Below, piece by piece: positions 8,854-17,738 of a stretch of 64,000 nt of DNA. Where the stretch lies: contig DDFJ01000004.1 of the NCBI GenBank assembly GCA_002337125.1, forward strand, positions 1,601,889 through 1,665,888, given 5' to 3'. Each line of letters opens with the position of its first letter. Position 1 is the first letter of the stretch. Under the pieces are notes generated by a model that ran no database searches, was not told the origin of the DNA, and was given only the letters and a program-made list of their open reading frames with translations. This stretch comes from Chitinophagaceae bacterium UBA1931 (GTDB lineage Bacteria > Bacteroidota > Bacteroidia > Chitinophagales > Chitinophagaceae). Position numbers and translations under genes: made by a program.

Positions 8854-10989
8854 TTATTTGTATTTCTTTATTGATTTCAATTCTTCTGCAGCTGCAGGTT
8901 TAATGCTGATGGCACAACCACCTCCTGCTGCAAGTTTCAGTTTTAAATTCGTTGTGTTTGTTACTGCAAATTTTTCAATCACATATGCTTCTGCATTTCC
9001 ATCCCAGCTGGCATTATCTGCATCACGGTAAATGGTTACAATGTATTTCTGATTTGCATTTAAGAAAGTCAAAGGCACTGTAAAGTTTCTTCCCTGCTCA
9101 TCAGTAATTGCACCAATATACCAGTTCTCTTTGTTTTTTTCTTTTCTTGCAATAACAAGATAATCGCCCGGCTCAGCCAACAAATATTTACTGTCGTCCC
9201 AATCAACCGGCACATCTTTGATAAACTGAAATGCATCCTGTTTTGCTTCATAATTTTCAGGAAGATCAGCAGCCATCTGCAACGGACTGTACAAAGTTAC
9301 ATACAATGCAAGCTGCTTGGTTAATGTTGTATGCATGCGCCTGTTGGGTGCACCTGCTGCATAACCTGTCAATTTAAAAATACCGGGTGTATAATCCATT
9401 GGCCCGCCCATTAAACGTGTAAACGGAAGAATGGTTTCATGTTCGGGAGGACTTCCTTCACTAAACGCATTAAATTCATTTCCTCTTCCTGCTTCGCATG
9501 CAATAAAGTTGGGATAAGTGCGGTGCAATCCTGTTGGACGAACAGGTTCATGTATATCAATCATCACCAAATGGTCAGCAGCTTTTTTAACTGAACGCAG
9601 GTAATGATTAATCATCCACTGCCCATCGTGATGTTCACCACGTGGAATAATTTCACCAACATATCCTGTTTTTACAGAATGATAGCCGAACCGGTTCATA
9701 AATTTAAATGCAGTATCCATCTGCTGATCGTATGTTGCAGCATCTGCACTTGTTTCGTTGTGCATTATCATCTGCACATTTTTTTCAGCAGCATATTTCT
9801 GAATAGCAGCCACATCAAAATCAGGATAAGCTGTAACAAAATCAAAATGCCGTCCATGCCAGTTGCCATACCATGCTTCCCATCCTGTGTTCCATCCTTC
9901 AACAAGCAATCCCTGTATGCCATTCTTTGAAGCAAAATCAATATAGCGTTTTACATTTTCTGTGTTTGCACTATGTCTGCCGTTAGGAATTTGTTTTCCG
10001 TTTGCATCAGTCACATCAGGTTTATCAGTATAATTCCAGCTGCCTTTGTTCGTCTGCATTTCCCACCACACTCCCATAAATTTCATTGGCTGAATCCATG
10101 ATGTATTATTCAGCTTTGATGGCTCATTCAAATTCAGAATCATTTTTGAAGCAAGGATCTCTGTTGCTTTATTGCTTATAATAATCGTACGCCAGGGTGA
10201 TGTTGCCGGAGTACGTAAATACGCTTTGTTGCCAAAAGCATCAGGAACAAGATTGGCACTAAGTTGATAGGTTGCCCTGTCAACATGCAGCTGCATGGCA
10301 GGAAAATCAATTAATGCAGCTTCATGAATATTGATGAACAAACTATCAGCCGTCTTCATCATCAACGGAGTTTGCACTGCATACTGATCAGGAACATTCA
10401 GCTCTCTTCCTCCAACAGAAACCATATCTGATTTCCATGCATCAACCTCACTTAATTTAGAAGTGGTATAAAGCTGTTCGTTTGTATCATAATCGCCCGG
10501 TATCCAGAATGTTTTATGATCGCCGGTAAGACTGAACTGTGTAATTTCCTTTGTGATGATGAAATACGTCATGTTCTGTTGACGTGGAAACTCATATCGG
10601 AAACCAATACCATCATCAAACACACGAAATTCAATATTCAATAATTTGCCCGTGCTGTTTTGCTTCAGCATTAACTTCAGCTGGTTGTAATGATTGCGGA
10701 TGATTTTCACTTCACCCCAAACAGGGTTCCAGTTTTCATCAACATTTTTTGTTTCATCAGCAACAATGCTGAAGCCGGAAGAAAAATCTTCATTAGCAGC
10801 AAATACAAATCCCAGATACGATTGCTTGATAACTGCATGCTGATTATATGTAACAGCATAAAAAGGTTTACCTGTTCCATCAACATCAACAGTAACTTTA
10901 ATATTTCCAGAAGGGGAAGAAATTTCTTTTGCAGATACGTTCACAAAAAGGAACAGTAACGAAATTGCAAACAATGAAAGAATTCTCAT
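8854..10989 (-). CDS. Glycoside hydrolase family 97, inverting (SusB-like) alpha-glucosidase
   Basis: 711 residues with a signal peptide (about 1-20, ending NVSA), so periplasmic or surface. An N-terminal beta-sandwich (about 22-280) is followed by a (beta/alpha)8 barrel (about 290-600) and a C-terminal beta domain. Glu412 (HNETS), Glu481 (IHEPVRPTG), Glu499 (ACEAGRG) and Glu505 (GNEF) keep exactly the spacing I recall for SusB Glu439, Glu508, Glu526 and Glu532 (constant offset 27). This supports the inverting, Ca-dependent branch over the retaining branch that uses Asp. No susC/susD pair lies nearby, so the gene is outside a polysaccharide locus. It is followed at 4 nt by a HAD phosphatase. 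Confidence 0.92.
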   Translation of the reverse strand: MRILSLFAISLLFLFVNVSAKEISSPSGNIKVTVDVDGTGKPFYAVTYNQHAVIKQSYLGFVFAANEDFSSGFSIVADETKNVDENWNPVWGEVKIIRNHYNQLKLMLKQNSTGKLLNIEFRVFDDGIGFRYEFPRQQNMTYFIITKEITQFSLTGDHKTFWIPGDYDTNEQLYTTSKLSEVDAWKSDMVSVGGRELNVPDQYAVQTPLMMKTADSLFINIHEAALIDFPAMQLHVDRATYQLSANLVPDAFGNKAYLRTPATSPWRTIIISNKATEILASKMILNLNEPSKLNNTSWIQPMKFMGVWWEMQTNKGSWNYTDKPDVTDANGKQIPNGRHSANTENVKRYIDFASKNGIQGLLVEGWNTGWEAWYGNWHGRHFDFVTAYPDFDVAAIQKYAAEKNVQMIMHNETSADAATYDQQMDTAFKFMNRFGYHSVKTGYVGEIIPRGEHHDGQWMINHYLRSVKKAADHLVMIDIHEPVRPTGLHRTYPNFIACEAGRGNEFNAFSEGSPPEHETILPFTRLMGGPMDYTPGIFKLTGYAAGAPNRRMHTTLTKQLALYVTLYSPLQMAADLPENYEAKQDAFQFIKDVPVDWDDSKYLLAEPGDYLVIARKEKNKENWYIGAITDEQGRNFTVPLTFLNANQKYIVTIYRDADNASWDGNAEAYVIEKFAVTNTTNLKLKLAAGGGCAISIKPAAAEELKSIKKYK

Positions 10990-11044
10990 AATTTCGGTTT
11001 GAGGAATTGCAAGTTAATCATCTCACCAATAACAATTACTGATC

Positions 11045-11812
11045 ATGCGCATCATTTCTTACAATGTTAACGGCATAAGAGCCGCAATTAAAAAAGGTTT
11101 TCTTGATTGGATGAAAACAAACCCGGCAGAAATCGTTTGCGTTCAGGAAACCAAGGCAACAAAAGATGATGTTGATCATGAAGCTTTTCATGAACTGGGT
11201 TATTACAACTACTGGTTCAGTGCACAAAAGAAAGGCTACAGTGGTGTGGCTGTGTTTACAAAAATTAAACCCGATAACGTTGAATATGGTAATGGACACG
11301 GACCAAGTGATGATGAAGGCAGAGTAATTCAGCTTGACTTTGGTGATGTGCGGTTAATCAACACCTATTTCCCAAGCGGAACAAGTGGAGATGAACGCCA
11401 GAGTTTTAAATACAAGTGGCTGGATGAATATTATGCATGGCTCAACACGTTAAAGAAGAAACATCCCAAACTTATTCTTTGCGGTGATTATAATATTGCA
11501 CATAATGAAATTGATATTCATGATCCGAAGGGAAATAAAAAATCAAGTGGTTTTTTACCGGAAGAACGTGCATGGATGACAAAGTTTTTAGAAAGTGGAT
11601 GGGTTGATACATTCCGTGAATTTCATCCCGAACCACATCGTTACAGCTGGTGGAGCCAGCGCTTCCCTTCTGTACGACTGAACAACAAAGGCTGGCGTAT
11701 TGATTACATCAGTGTTACAGAACCGTTGAAGAAAAATTTAAAAGATGCAGAAATATACCCGGATGTAAAACACAGTGATCATTGCCCGGTGTATCTTGAG
11801 CTGAAATTGTAA
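11045..11812 (+). CDS. xth: Exodeoxyribonuclease III (AP endonuclease)
   Basis: 255 residues, the usual length. Metal and catalytic residues of the EEP fold are visible: Asn7 (SYNVNGIR), Glu35 (VCVQETKA), Asp148 and Asn150 (CGDYNIAH), and the C-terminal Asp245-His246 pair (KHSDHCPVYLEL). It cleaves abasic sites and degrades 3' ends in base-excision repair. The sequence is closer to the ExoA/Nape branch (WSQRFPSVRLNNKGWRIDY) than to E. coli XthA. It starts a run of closely spaced genes with DUF2339, DUF3999 and DUF4286 proteins; the functional link is unclear. Confidence 0.95.
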   Translation: MRIISYNVNGIRAAIKKGFLDWMKTNPAEIVCVQETKATKDDVDHEAFHELGYYNYWFSAQKKGYSGVAVFTKIKPDNVEYGNGHGPSDDEGRVIQLDFGDVRLINTYFPSGTSGDERQSFKYKWLDEYYAWLNTLKKKHPKLILCGDYNIAHNEIDIHDPKGNKKSSGFLPEERAWMTKFLESGWVDTFREFHPEPHRYSWWSQRFPSVRLNNKGWRIDYISVTEPLKKNLKDAEIYPDVKHSDHCPVYLELKL

Positions 11813-11822
11813 AACCTCCATT

Positions 11823-14240
11823 ATGGAAGCCCTTATAATACTGATTATCCTTGCAATTCTTGTTTTGATAATCGTAAACGCTGCTAACCGAAACCAGAAG
11901 CAACAGGAAATTCTGAACAGGATCAAGTCTGTTGAAAACAAGCTTATGCAGATCAATGATAAGCTGCAGCAACAATTTGTAAAACCTGAAACGGTTCAGG
12001 AAAAAAAAGAACCTACTCCTCAACAAAAAGCAGAACCACTAAAAGAAACACCTGTTGTAAAAGAAGAACAACCTGCTCCTGTTTATGTGCAGCCCAAAGT
12101 AATTGAACCACCTGTTGAAAAAGAAACCCCGGTTCAATCTGCCCAACCTGCACCGGTTAAAAAACCTGAGCCAGTTGCAACGCCACAAACTGCACCTGTA
12201 TATAAAGAAAGCTGGTGGGAAAAATGGGTGGCTGAAAATCCCGACATTGAAAAATTCATTGGAGAAAACCTTGCCAACAAAATTGGTATTGCAGTTTTGG
12301 TATTAGGCATTGGCTTCTTCGTAAAATATGCTATCGATAAAGATTGGATTAACCAGGTTGGCCGTGTCAGCATTGGTTTGTTATGTGGTGCTGCATTGAT
12401 CTTTCTTGCACATCGTTTAAAAGAAAAATACCGTTCATTCAGTTCTGTACTTGTGGGTGGCGGATTGACTGTATTATATTTTACAATTGCACTTGGTTTT
12501 CATCAATACCACCTCTTTTCGCAAACATCTGCTTTTGTAATTATGATTGTGATTACAGCATTTGCTGTAGTTCTTTCATTATTATACAACCGGATTGAAT
12601 TATCGGTACTGGCAACAATTGGTGGATATGTAACACCTTTTCTTGTAAGCACCGGAGAAAATAATTATGTTTCCTTATTCACTTACCTGTGTATTTTAAA
12701 TGCAGGCCTCCTGGCTTTGTCCTATTTTAAAAAATGGAACATTGTTCATTACATCGCTGTGTTCTTTACCACAATTATTTTCGGTGGCTGGCTGGTAAAC
12801 CAGGCAGTAACTTACAACGTTGTTCCTTACAAAGCTGCTATCCTGTTCGCTTCATTATTTTATGTACAGTTTATTGCAATGGCCATCATCAATAAGCTTC
12901 GCACAAATGATGTGTTTGGCAAATTTGATTTTTCGTTACTGCTGGGCATTAATGTGCTTTATTACAGTGCAGGTATGTTTATTCTTTCCAAATGGGATAA
13001 TGGCGATTATAAAGGTTTGTTCACCATCATTCTTGCAGTTGTAAACTTTGTACTTGCATGGGTGTTCTTTAAACGGTTTAAGGCAGATAAGAATTTCGTT
13101 TACCTGCTGATTGGATTAACACTCACTTATGTTTCGCTTACAGCGCCAGTGCAGTTAAACGGTAATTACATTACATTGTTCTGGGCAGCTGAAACAGTAT
13201 TGCTCTTCTGGTTATTCCAACGTTCACAAATTAAACTGATGAAGATTGCTTCGCTGATTGTATTTGCAGCACTGCTTGTCAGCTTATTAATGGACTGGGT
13301 TGATCTTTATGTTTGGGTTTCCGAAAAGAGAATGATCGTTTTCAACAAAGCTTATCTCACATCCGTATTTGTAAGTGCTGCATTGTTTGTTTATTACAGC
13401 TTACTTTATAAAGAAGCCGATTCATGGTACCTGAAAGGATTCTCCAATCGTTTTATCCGCAATACAATGCTGAGCACCGGTATCATTATTTTCTATGTTG
13501 CCGGTTTGTTTGAAATGAATTACCAGTTCTCAACCAGGCAATATGCAGAAGCAATGTTTGCACCTTACAGTTTCTTCTATACAGCCTGCTTTGCAGCAAT
13601 CACAGTTCCATTGCTGAAACAATTAAAGAAGTTCAGTCATTCGCTGCTGCTGCTGATCACCGTTTATGTATTTATTTATTACTGCCTGGGAATAGTTGTT
13701 ACCAAAGAATTCTTTGTAAACGATCTTATACTGCAAAACAAATCAGCACTTCCCATCGCTGCACATTGGGCAGGTGTTTTATTACTGTTCTGGCTGATGT
13801 TTGAAACGGTGCGTTCGCTCCGCAAAAATTACAAAGAAGAAAAATTATCATTCCCCACTTATGTTATTGCAGCAGCTTATCTTTTAGTGATCAGTTTTTC
13901 ACTGCTGTATCCATGGCTGCTCATCAACAGTGCAAATGCAGAAAACATCAACTTCTGGTTCAACCTTTATAACAAAGCAGTATTGACCATCAGCTGGGGA
14001 CTAAGCTCATTTGTAATGATGTGGCTTGGATTAAGAAATAGTTTTAAACCATTGCGTTGGGGATCAATTATCCTGTTTGGAATTACATTGGTGAAACTGT
14101 TTCTATACGATATCAGGAATATACCTGCAGGTGGAAAAATTGCAGCGTTTATTCTTCTTGGTGTATTGCTGCTGGTGATTTCATTCATGTATCAACGGTT
14201 GAAAAAACTCATTATTGATGATGAAAAACAAGATGTTTAA
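11823..14240 (+). CDS. DUF2339 polytopic membrane protein
   Basis: 805 residues. An N-terminal helix (about 3-22) is followed by a short coiled coil (about 23-50), a Pro/Glu/Gln-rich cytoplasmic linker (about 58-130) and then many hydrophobic segments from about residue 155 to the end, more than twenty by eye. This is the DUF2339 architecture; no biochemical role is established. The next gene is DUF3999, which commonly accompanies DUF2339, and the two reading frames overlap, implying joint production of a membrane complex. It begins 10 nt after xth. Confidence 0.88.
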   Translation: MEALIILIILAILVLIIVNAANRNQKQQEILNRIKSVENKLMQINDKLQQQFVKPETVQEKKEPTPQQKAEPLKETPVVKEEQPAPVYVQPKVIEPPVEKETPVQSAQPAPVKKPEPVATPQTAPVYKESWWEKWVAENPDIEKFIGENLANKIGIAVLVLGIGFFVKYAIDKDWINQVGRVSIGLLCGAALIFLAHRLKEKYRSFSSVLVGGGLTVLYFTIALGFHQYHLFSQTSAFVIMIVITAFAVVLSLLYNRIELSVLATIGGYVTPFLVSTGENNYVSLFTYLCILNAGLLALSYFKKWNIVHYIAVFFTTIIFGGWLVNQAVTYNVVPYKAAILFASLFYVQFIAMAIINKLRTNDVFGKFDFSLLLGINVLYYSAGMFILSKWDNGDYKGLFTIILAVVNFVLAWVFFKRFKADKNFVYLLIGLTLTYVSLTAPVQLNGNYITLFWAAETVLLFWLFQRSQIKLMKIASLIVFAALLVSLLMDWVDLYVWVSEKRMIVFNKAYLTSVFVSAALFVYYSLLYKEADSWYLKGFSNRFIRNTMLSTGIIIFYVAGLFEMNYQFSTRQYAEAMFAPYSFFYTACFAAITVPLLKQLKKFSHSLLLLITVYVFIYYCLGIVVTKEFFVNDLILQNKSALPIAAHWAGVLLLFWLMFETVRSLRKNYKEEKLSFPTYVIAAAYLLVISFSLLYPWLLINSANAENINFWFNLYNKAVLTISWGLSSFVMMWLGLRNSFKPLRWGSIILFGITLVKLFLYDIRNIPAGGKIAAFILLGVLLLVISFMYQRLKKLIIDDEKQDV

Positions 14241-15447
14241 ACTCAGCTGTCTGCTGATGCTCTTTTCAACAGCGGTTGTACATGCACAGCAGTTTAATTA
14301 TAAAGCTGATCTTGATCCTGTAAAGGAAACAGGATTTTATACAATTAAACTAAGCCCGGAAATTACATCACATCTTAAAACCGACTTTTCTGATTTCCGC
14401 ATTGCAGATGAAAAAGGAAAATGGGTTCCGCATATTATACTCAATGGAACCGAAGTGATAAAGAAGGAAAAGGTTATTGATTTCCCTATTCTCAGCAACA
14501 GCATTACCGACAGTGGTAAAACTGAACTGATTCTGCTGAACAAAGCAGATACGCTTGTTTCCGAGATAAGATTATTTCTGAAAAATACAGCTGTAAGCCG
14601 TACAGGTATTATCAGTGGCAGTAATGATCAGAAACATTGGTTTATCATCTCGCCTGTTTTCATCGAACGTTCATATGAAACAACAGTTGCAGAATATATA
14701 CAGGAATTAAAATTTATTCCATCAGACTACAGGTTTTTTAAAGTGGTGATTAATAATTTCCAAAACGACCCGCTTAATATTTTGCATGCCGGTGTTTATT
14801 CAAATGAGTATGTTGAACCACCCAGGCTGTTTATTGAACATAACAATACAATGTTTGTTCAAAAGGATTCGGTAACCCAAACATTGTTGATGATAACGGA
14901 AAAAGCTTCCGGGCATATTGGCAAACTGCGGATGAATATAAACGGCCCTAAATTCTATAACAGGCATTTGGTTATCTATCTCCCGGATGCAAATGGCAAG
15001 CCGGGAAAATTCATTGCAGAATTTGAACTGTTAAGAGGAATACAGGAATTTGAATTTCCCGTTGTTAAGACCAAACAACTTTTACTAGTTATTGACAACA
15101 AAGACAATCCACCGCTATCTGTTACCTCAATCAGTACTGCAGAGCCGTTTGTTTACGCAACATCTTATCTTGACGCAGATCATAGTTATCATTTACTGAT
15201 GGAGAGTGATTCAGCTTCAGCACCTGATTTTGATCTTGTACAATTTAAAGACAGCATTCCTTCCAATACATTGTTTTTAGCTGCAGGAAAAATTACAGCA
15301 GTTGAAAAAGCACAACCTGCCCCAGCTGAAAAATCTTTTTTCAAAAAATGGTTTATATGGCCAATTTTGCTACTGGTGCTGGCTTTATTGTTTATGCTGG
15401 TAAAAAGTCTGCTGAACGATATTCATAAATCAAACACCAATAATTAA
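14221..15447 (+). CDS. DUF3999 family secreted, membrane-anchored protein
   Basis: 408 residues from the ATG at 14221; ATG at 14218 or 14233 are alternatives, and all overlap the end of the DUF2339 gene. A signal peptide ends near VVHAQQ, a large beta-rich extracytoplasmic domain follows (F5/8-type or sandwich-like), and a C-terminal membrane helix (WFIWPILLLVLALLFML) is capped by a short basic tail. Pairing with DUF2339 suggests a complex with its domain on the periplasmic face. No enzyme motif seen. Confidence 0.82.
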   Translation: MKNKMFKLSCLLMLFSTAVVHAQQFNYKADLDPVKETGFYTIKLSPEITSHLKTDFSDFRIADEKGKWVPHIILNGTEVIKKEKVIDFPILSNSITDSGKTELILLNKADTLVSEIRLFLKNTAVSRTGIISGSNDQKHWFIISPVFIERSYETTVAEYIQELKFIPSDYRFFKVVINNFQNDPLNILHAGVYSNEYVEPPRLFIEHNNTMFVQKDSVTQTLLMITEKASGHIGKLRMNINGPKFYNRHLVIYLPDANGKPGKFIAEFELLRGIQEFEFPVVKTKQLLLVIDNKDNPPLSVTSISTAEPFVYATSYLDADHSYHLLMESDSASAPDFDLVQFKDSIPSNTLFLAAGKITAVEKAQPAPAEKSFFKKWFIWPILLLVLALLFMLVKSLLNDIHKSNTNN

Positions 15448-15451
15448 TGTT

Positions 15452-15757
15452 ATGATCGTTTATAACGTAACCACCAAACTTACATGGAACATCCATGATA
15501 ACTGGTTAAAATGGATGAAAGAAGTACACATGCCCGAAGTGGTAGCCACCGGTTGTTTCACACATGCACAATTATTACGGGTACTGGAAATTGATGAAGA
15601 AGAAGGACCAACTTATGCTGCACAATACTTTGCCGATTCAATGGAAAAGAAAAATGAATACATTGAAAAATTTGCAACAGCTCTCCGCAATAAAGTGTTC
15701 AGCGAGTGGGGAAACCAGTTCATTTCTTTCCGCAGTATAATGGAAGTTGTGCACTGA
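15452..15757 (+). CDS. DUF4286 family small protein
   Basis: 101 residues, starting 4 nt after the DUF3999 stop. The sequence (MIVYNVTTKLTWNI, then WMKEVHMPEV and a TYAAQYF strand) matches DUF4286, a small ferredoxin-like alpha/beta family found mainly in Bacteroidota, where the HMP motif recurs. No catalytic residues are recognisable. It closes the xth-DUF2339-DUF3999 run and is followed by a terminator at 15838. Confidence 0.85.
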   Translation: MIVYNVTTKLTWNIHDNWLKWMKEVHMPEVVATGCFTHAQLLRVLEIDEEEGPTYAAQYFADSMEKKNEYIEKFATALRNKVFSEWGNQFISFRSIMEVVH

Positions 15758-15837
15758 TTGTGGAAAATGAAAACAATTTATTTTACTCATTTTTCATTGA
15801 CAAATTCACTCACTTACCAATGACTTTCTGACATAGA

Positions 15838-15877
15838 AAAGCTGAAACCCTTTACAGCAAAGAGTTTCAGCTTTTTT
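15838..15877 (+). terminator. Rho-independent terminator after DUF4286
   Basis: GCTGAAAC (15841-15848) pairs with GTTTCAGC (15864-15871), with partial extra pairing (CTTT/AAAG) inside the loop, followed by six T. Confidence 0.85.
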
Positions 15878-15980
15878 GTTTACAAACAGTACGCATTTAA
15901 CAAAATCAATCATCACCTGTAACCCTTGCCCAATAAGGATTTTAGAGGATTTTACATAATCTATTTTCAATTAAAAAAAT

Positions 15981-16010
15981 TTTGTTGCAATACAAAAGCA
16001 TCTATATTTG
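15981..16010 (+). promoter_or_regulatory. Bacteroidota-type promoter of the HU gene
   Basis: TTTG (15981-15984), an 18-nt spacer and TATATTTG (16003-16010) match the TTTG / TAnnTTTG consensus of the Bacteroidota primary sigma factor. The box ends 22 nt before the ATG at 16033. Confidence 0.7.
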
Positions 16011-16032
16011 TCCCACTTAAAAAATTCTCACT

Positions 16033-16302
16033 ATGAACAAAGCTGAATTAGTTGCAAAACTTGCCGACGATGCAGGTATTTCTAAAACTCAGGCAAATGC
16101 TGCATTGGATTCTTTTATTGATGCAGTTACCAAAACATTAAAAAAAGATGGTAAGGTAACATTAGTAGGTTTCGGTACATTTTCTGTAAGCAAACGTGCT
16201 GCCCGTACTGGCCGTAACCCACAAACAGGTGCAACAATCAAAATCAAAGCAAAGAAAGTTGCTAAGTTTAAAGCTGGTAAGGAATTGGCTGCAAAGCTCT
16301 GA
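16033..16302 (+). CDS. hup: HU-family DNA-binding protein
   Basis: 89 residues, a typical single HU subunit. The N-terminal dimerisation helices (MNKAELVAKLADDAGISKTQ) are followed by the signature GFGTFSVSKRAARTGRNPQTG and the beta-arm, ending KAGKEL. It is a nucleoid protein that bends DNA non-specifically as a dimer. A promoter and a terminator flank it, so it is its own transcription unit. The gene symbol is used in the generic sense. Confidence 0.96.
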   Translation: MNKAELVAKLADDAGISKTQANAALDSFIDAVTKTLKKDGKVTLVGFGTFSVSKRAARTGRNPQTGATIKIKAKKVAKFKAGKELAAKL

Positions 16303-16320
16303 TTTCCTGAATTATTTAAA

Positions 16321-16354
16321 AAGAGCAGGAAGCTTGGCTTTCCTGCTTTTTTTT
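16321..16354 (+). terminator. Rho-independent terminator after HU
   Basis: AGCAGGAA (16324-16331) pairs with TTCCTGCT (16340-16347), followed by a run of seven more T. Confidence 0.9.
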
Positions 16355-16382
16355 GATAAACGCAGCATTTGAATTATCTTCA
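16352..16382 (+). promoter_or_regulatory. Candidate promoter of the THX gene
   Basis: TTTG (16352-16355) and TATCTTCA (16375-16382) are separated by exactly 19 nt, the consensus spacing, but the second box departs from TAnnTTTG at two positions. The first box overlaps the T-run of the HU terminator. Confidence 0.4.
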
Positions 16383-16412
16383 AACTTCAATTAACATCAA
16401 ATAAAATTTACT

Positions 16413-16529
16413 ATGGGAAGAGGTGATAAAAAAACAGCAAAAGGCAAACGCTTTAAAGGTTCATTCGGCAAAAGCCGTCCTGCAAATGTTGCCAAGAAAG
16501 CTGCGAAAAAAGACGCAAAGAAAGCGTAA
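16413..16529 (+). CDS. 30S ribosomal protein THX
   Basis: A 38-residue basic peptide starting MGRGDKKTAKGKRFKGSFGK and continuing SRPANVAKK. It matches bacterial THX (GDKKTxxGKxxxGxxGKSRP), a peptide that sits in the head of the 30S subunit and was first described in Thermus. The C-terminus is extended by a Lys/Ala repeat (KKAAKKDAKKA). It lies between the HU terminator and its own strong terminator and is easy to miss because of its size. Confidence 0.9.
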   Translation: MGRGDKKTAKGKRFKGSFGKSRPANVAKKAAKKDAKKA

Positions 16530-16545
16530 CAACATTCAACAAATA

Positions 16546-16592
16546 AAAATGGATGATGATACTGAACAGTTTCATCATCCATTTTATTTTTT
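16546..16592. terminator. Bidirectional terminator after THX
   Basis: A perfect 14-bp stem, AAAATGGATGATGA (16546-16559) with TCATCATCCATTTT (16572-16585), followed by a T-rich tract. The convergent coiled-coil gene ends at 16606, so it can serve both strands. Confidence 0.88.
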
Positions 16593-16605
16593 ACACCTGT
16601 TTGGT

Positions 16606-17619
16606 TTAAGATTTTTGTCCGCCTGAAATTTTTGCCAGCATCACTTCTATTTCTGAAAGTCGTGAAAGCTGCGATTCCAGTTTCTTATTGTGATCCGATA
16701 CCTGCTGCAGATCTTTATTCAGCTCTTCCAGGAATTCATTGCGCTTGTGCAATTGCTGGCGCTGCATATTTGCTTCCTTCAGCTTGCTTTCAAGTTCGGT
16801 CGACTCCTGCGATAATCTTGAATTTTCTTCCACCACATCCCTGTACTTCAATCGCAGATCATTTAACTCAACCGAAAGCAAATGATTGGCTTCTTCCAGT
16901 TCATCATACTTCAAAGCATTGGCCTGAGGTACCGAAAGCTGCTGCTCCACTTTCATCAGCTTCGATTGAATTTCGTTAAACTCATCGTAAGCTGTTTCAA
17001 GCCTGTTCTTCATTTCCTGTGTAAGTATCGTTTGCTCACGAATTGTATTGAGTTCTGTTTCTTTTTCCTGCAATGATCGGCGCAGGTTCATTAACTGATC
17101 ATTCAAAAACTGGTTTTGCTGTAAAGTTGTCTGGTGTTTCTGCTCAACTTTTTCAAGCAGTTCAACCTGTTCAAGCAATCTTGAAATATTCTGGTTATGC
17201 TGCAGCAAATTATCCTGTGCCGATTTTAACTGGGCAAGATATTCAGCCGGAGTAACATCAGCAGCTGCAACAGGCTGCGCAGCAACAGGCATTTCACGCT
17301 GCTTCTGCATCAGTTCTTTATTCAGTGCTTTTACCTCATCCAGTTCTTCCAGTAAAATGCGTTCATTATCCCTTGCATGTGCAAGTTCTTTCTGCAAATG
17401 TTCGCCCGATTCTTTCTGGCCTTCAAGAATGTTGTAATATTTCATGCGCCAGTCGTGAGCCTCACGTTCATATTTTTCTACATCCAGTTGCTGATCAAAC
17501 TGGCTGCCGTGACGCATATTCCAGAAGTAATGAATCACAAACCCAAGCACAAGTGCCCCCACCTGGAACATAATAATTTCAGGAACAGAAACACGTATTT
17601 CAAGAATAGTTAACCACAT
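16606..17619 (-). CDS. Membrane-anchored coiled-coil protein of unknown function
   Basis: 337 residues. A single membrane helix lies near the N-terminus (about 14-34, IIMFQVGALVLGFVIHYFW). Residues about 45 to 330 are almost entirely heptad-rich coiled coil (many Leu/Glu/Gln/Lys, LxxELxxL patterns) with one short Ala/Pro break around 112-125 (PVAAQPVAAADVTPAEY). No enzymatic motif. The architecture suits a structural or scaffolding protein at the inner membrane. It lies 119 nt downstream of pyrH on the same strand; I do not recognise a named family. Confidence 0.75.
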   Translation of the reverse strand: MWLTILEIRVSVPEIIMFQVGALVLGFVIHYFWNMRHGSQFDQQLDVEKYEREAHDWRMKYYNILEGQKESGEHLQKELAHARDNERILLEELDEVKALNKELMQKQREMPVAAQPVAAADVTPAEYLAQLKSAQDNLLQHNQNISRLLEQVELLEKVEQKHQTTLQQNQFLNDQLMNLRRSLQEKETELNTIREQTILTQEMKNRLETAYDEFNEIQSKLMKVEQQLSVPQANALKYDELEEANHLLSVELNDLRLKYRDVVEENSRLSQESTELESKLKEANMQRQQLHKRNEFLEELNKDLQQVSDHNKKLESQLSRLSEIEVMLAKISGGQKS

Positions 17620-17738
17620 TTGATGTTGCTTTAGTTATCAAACAAACTATTACACTGAAAGTTAAACTCTTCGGTAAAGCTGGTAAAGACGATAAGGCGG
17701 AATTTTATCCCCAATCAATGCGGGGCTGTGCATATATA

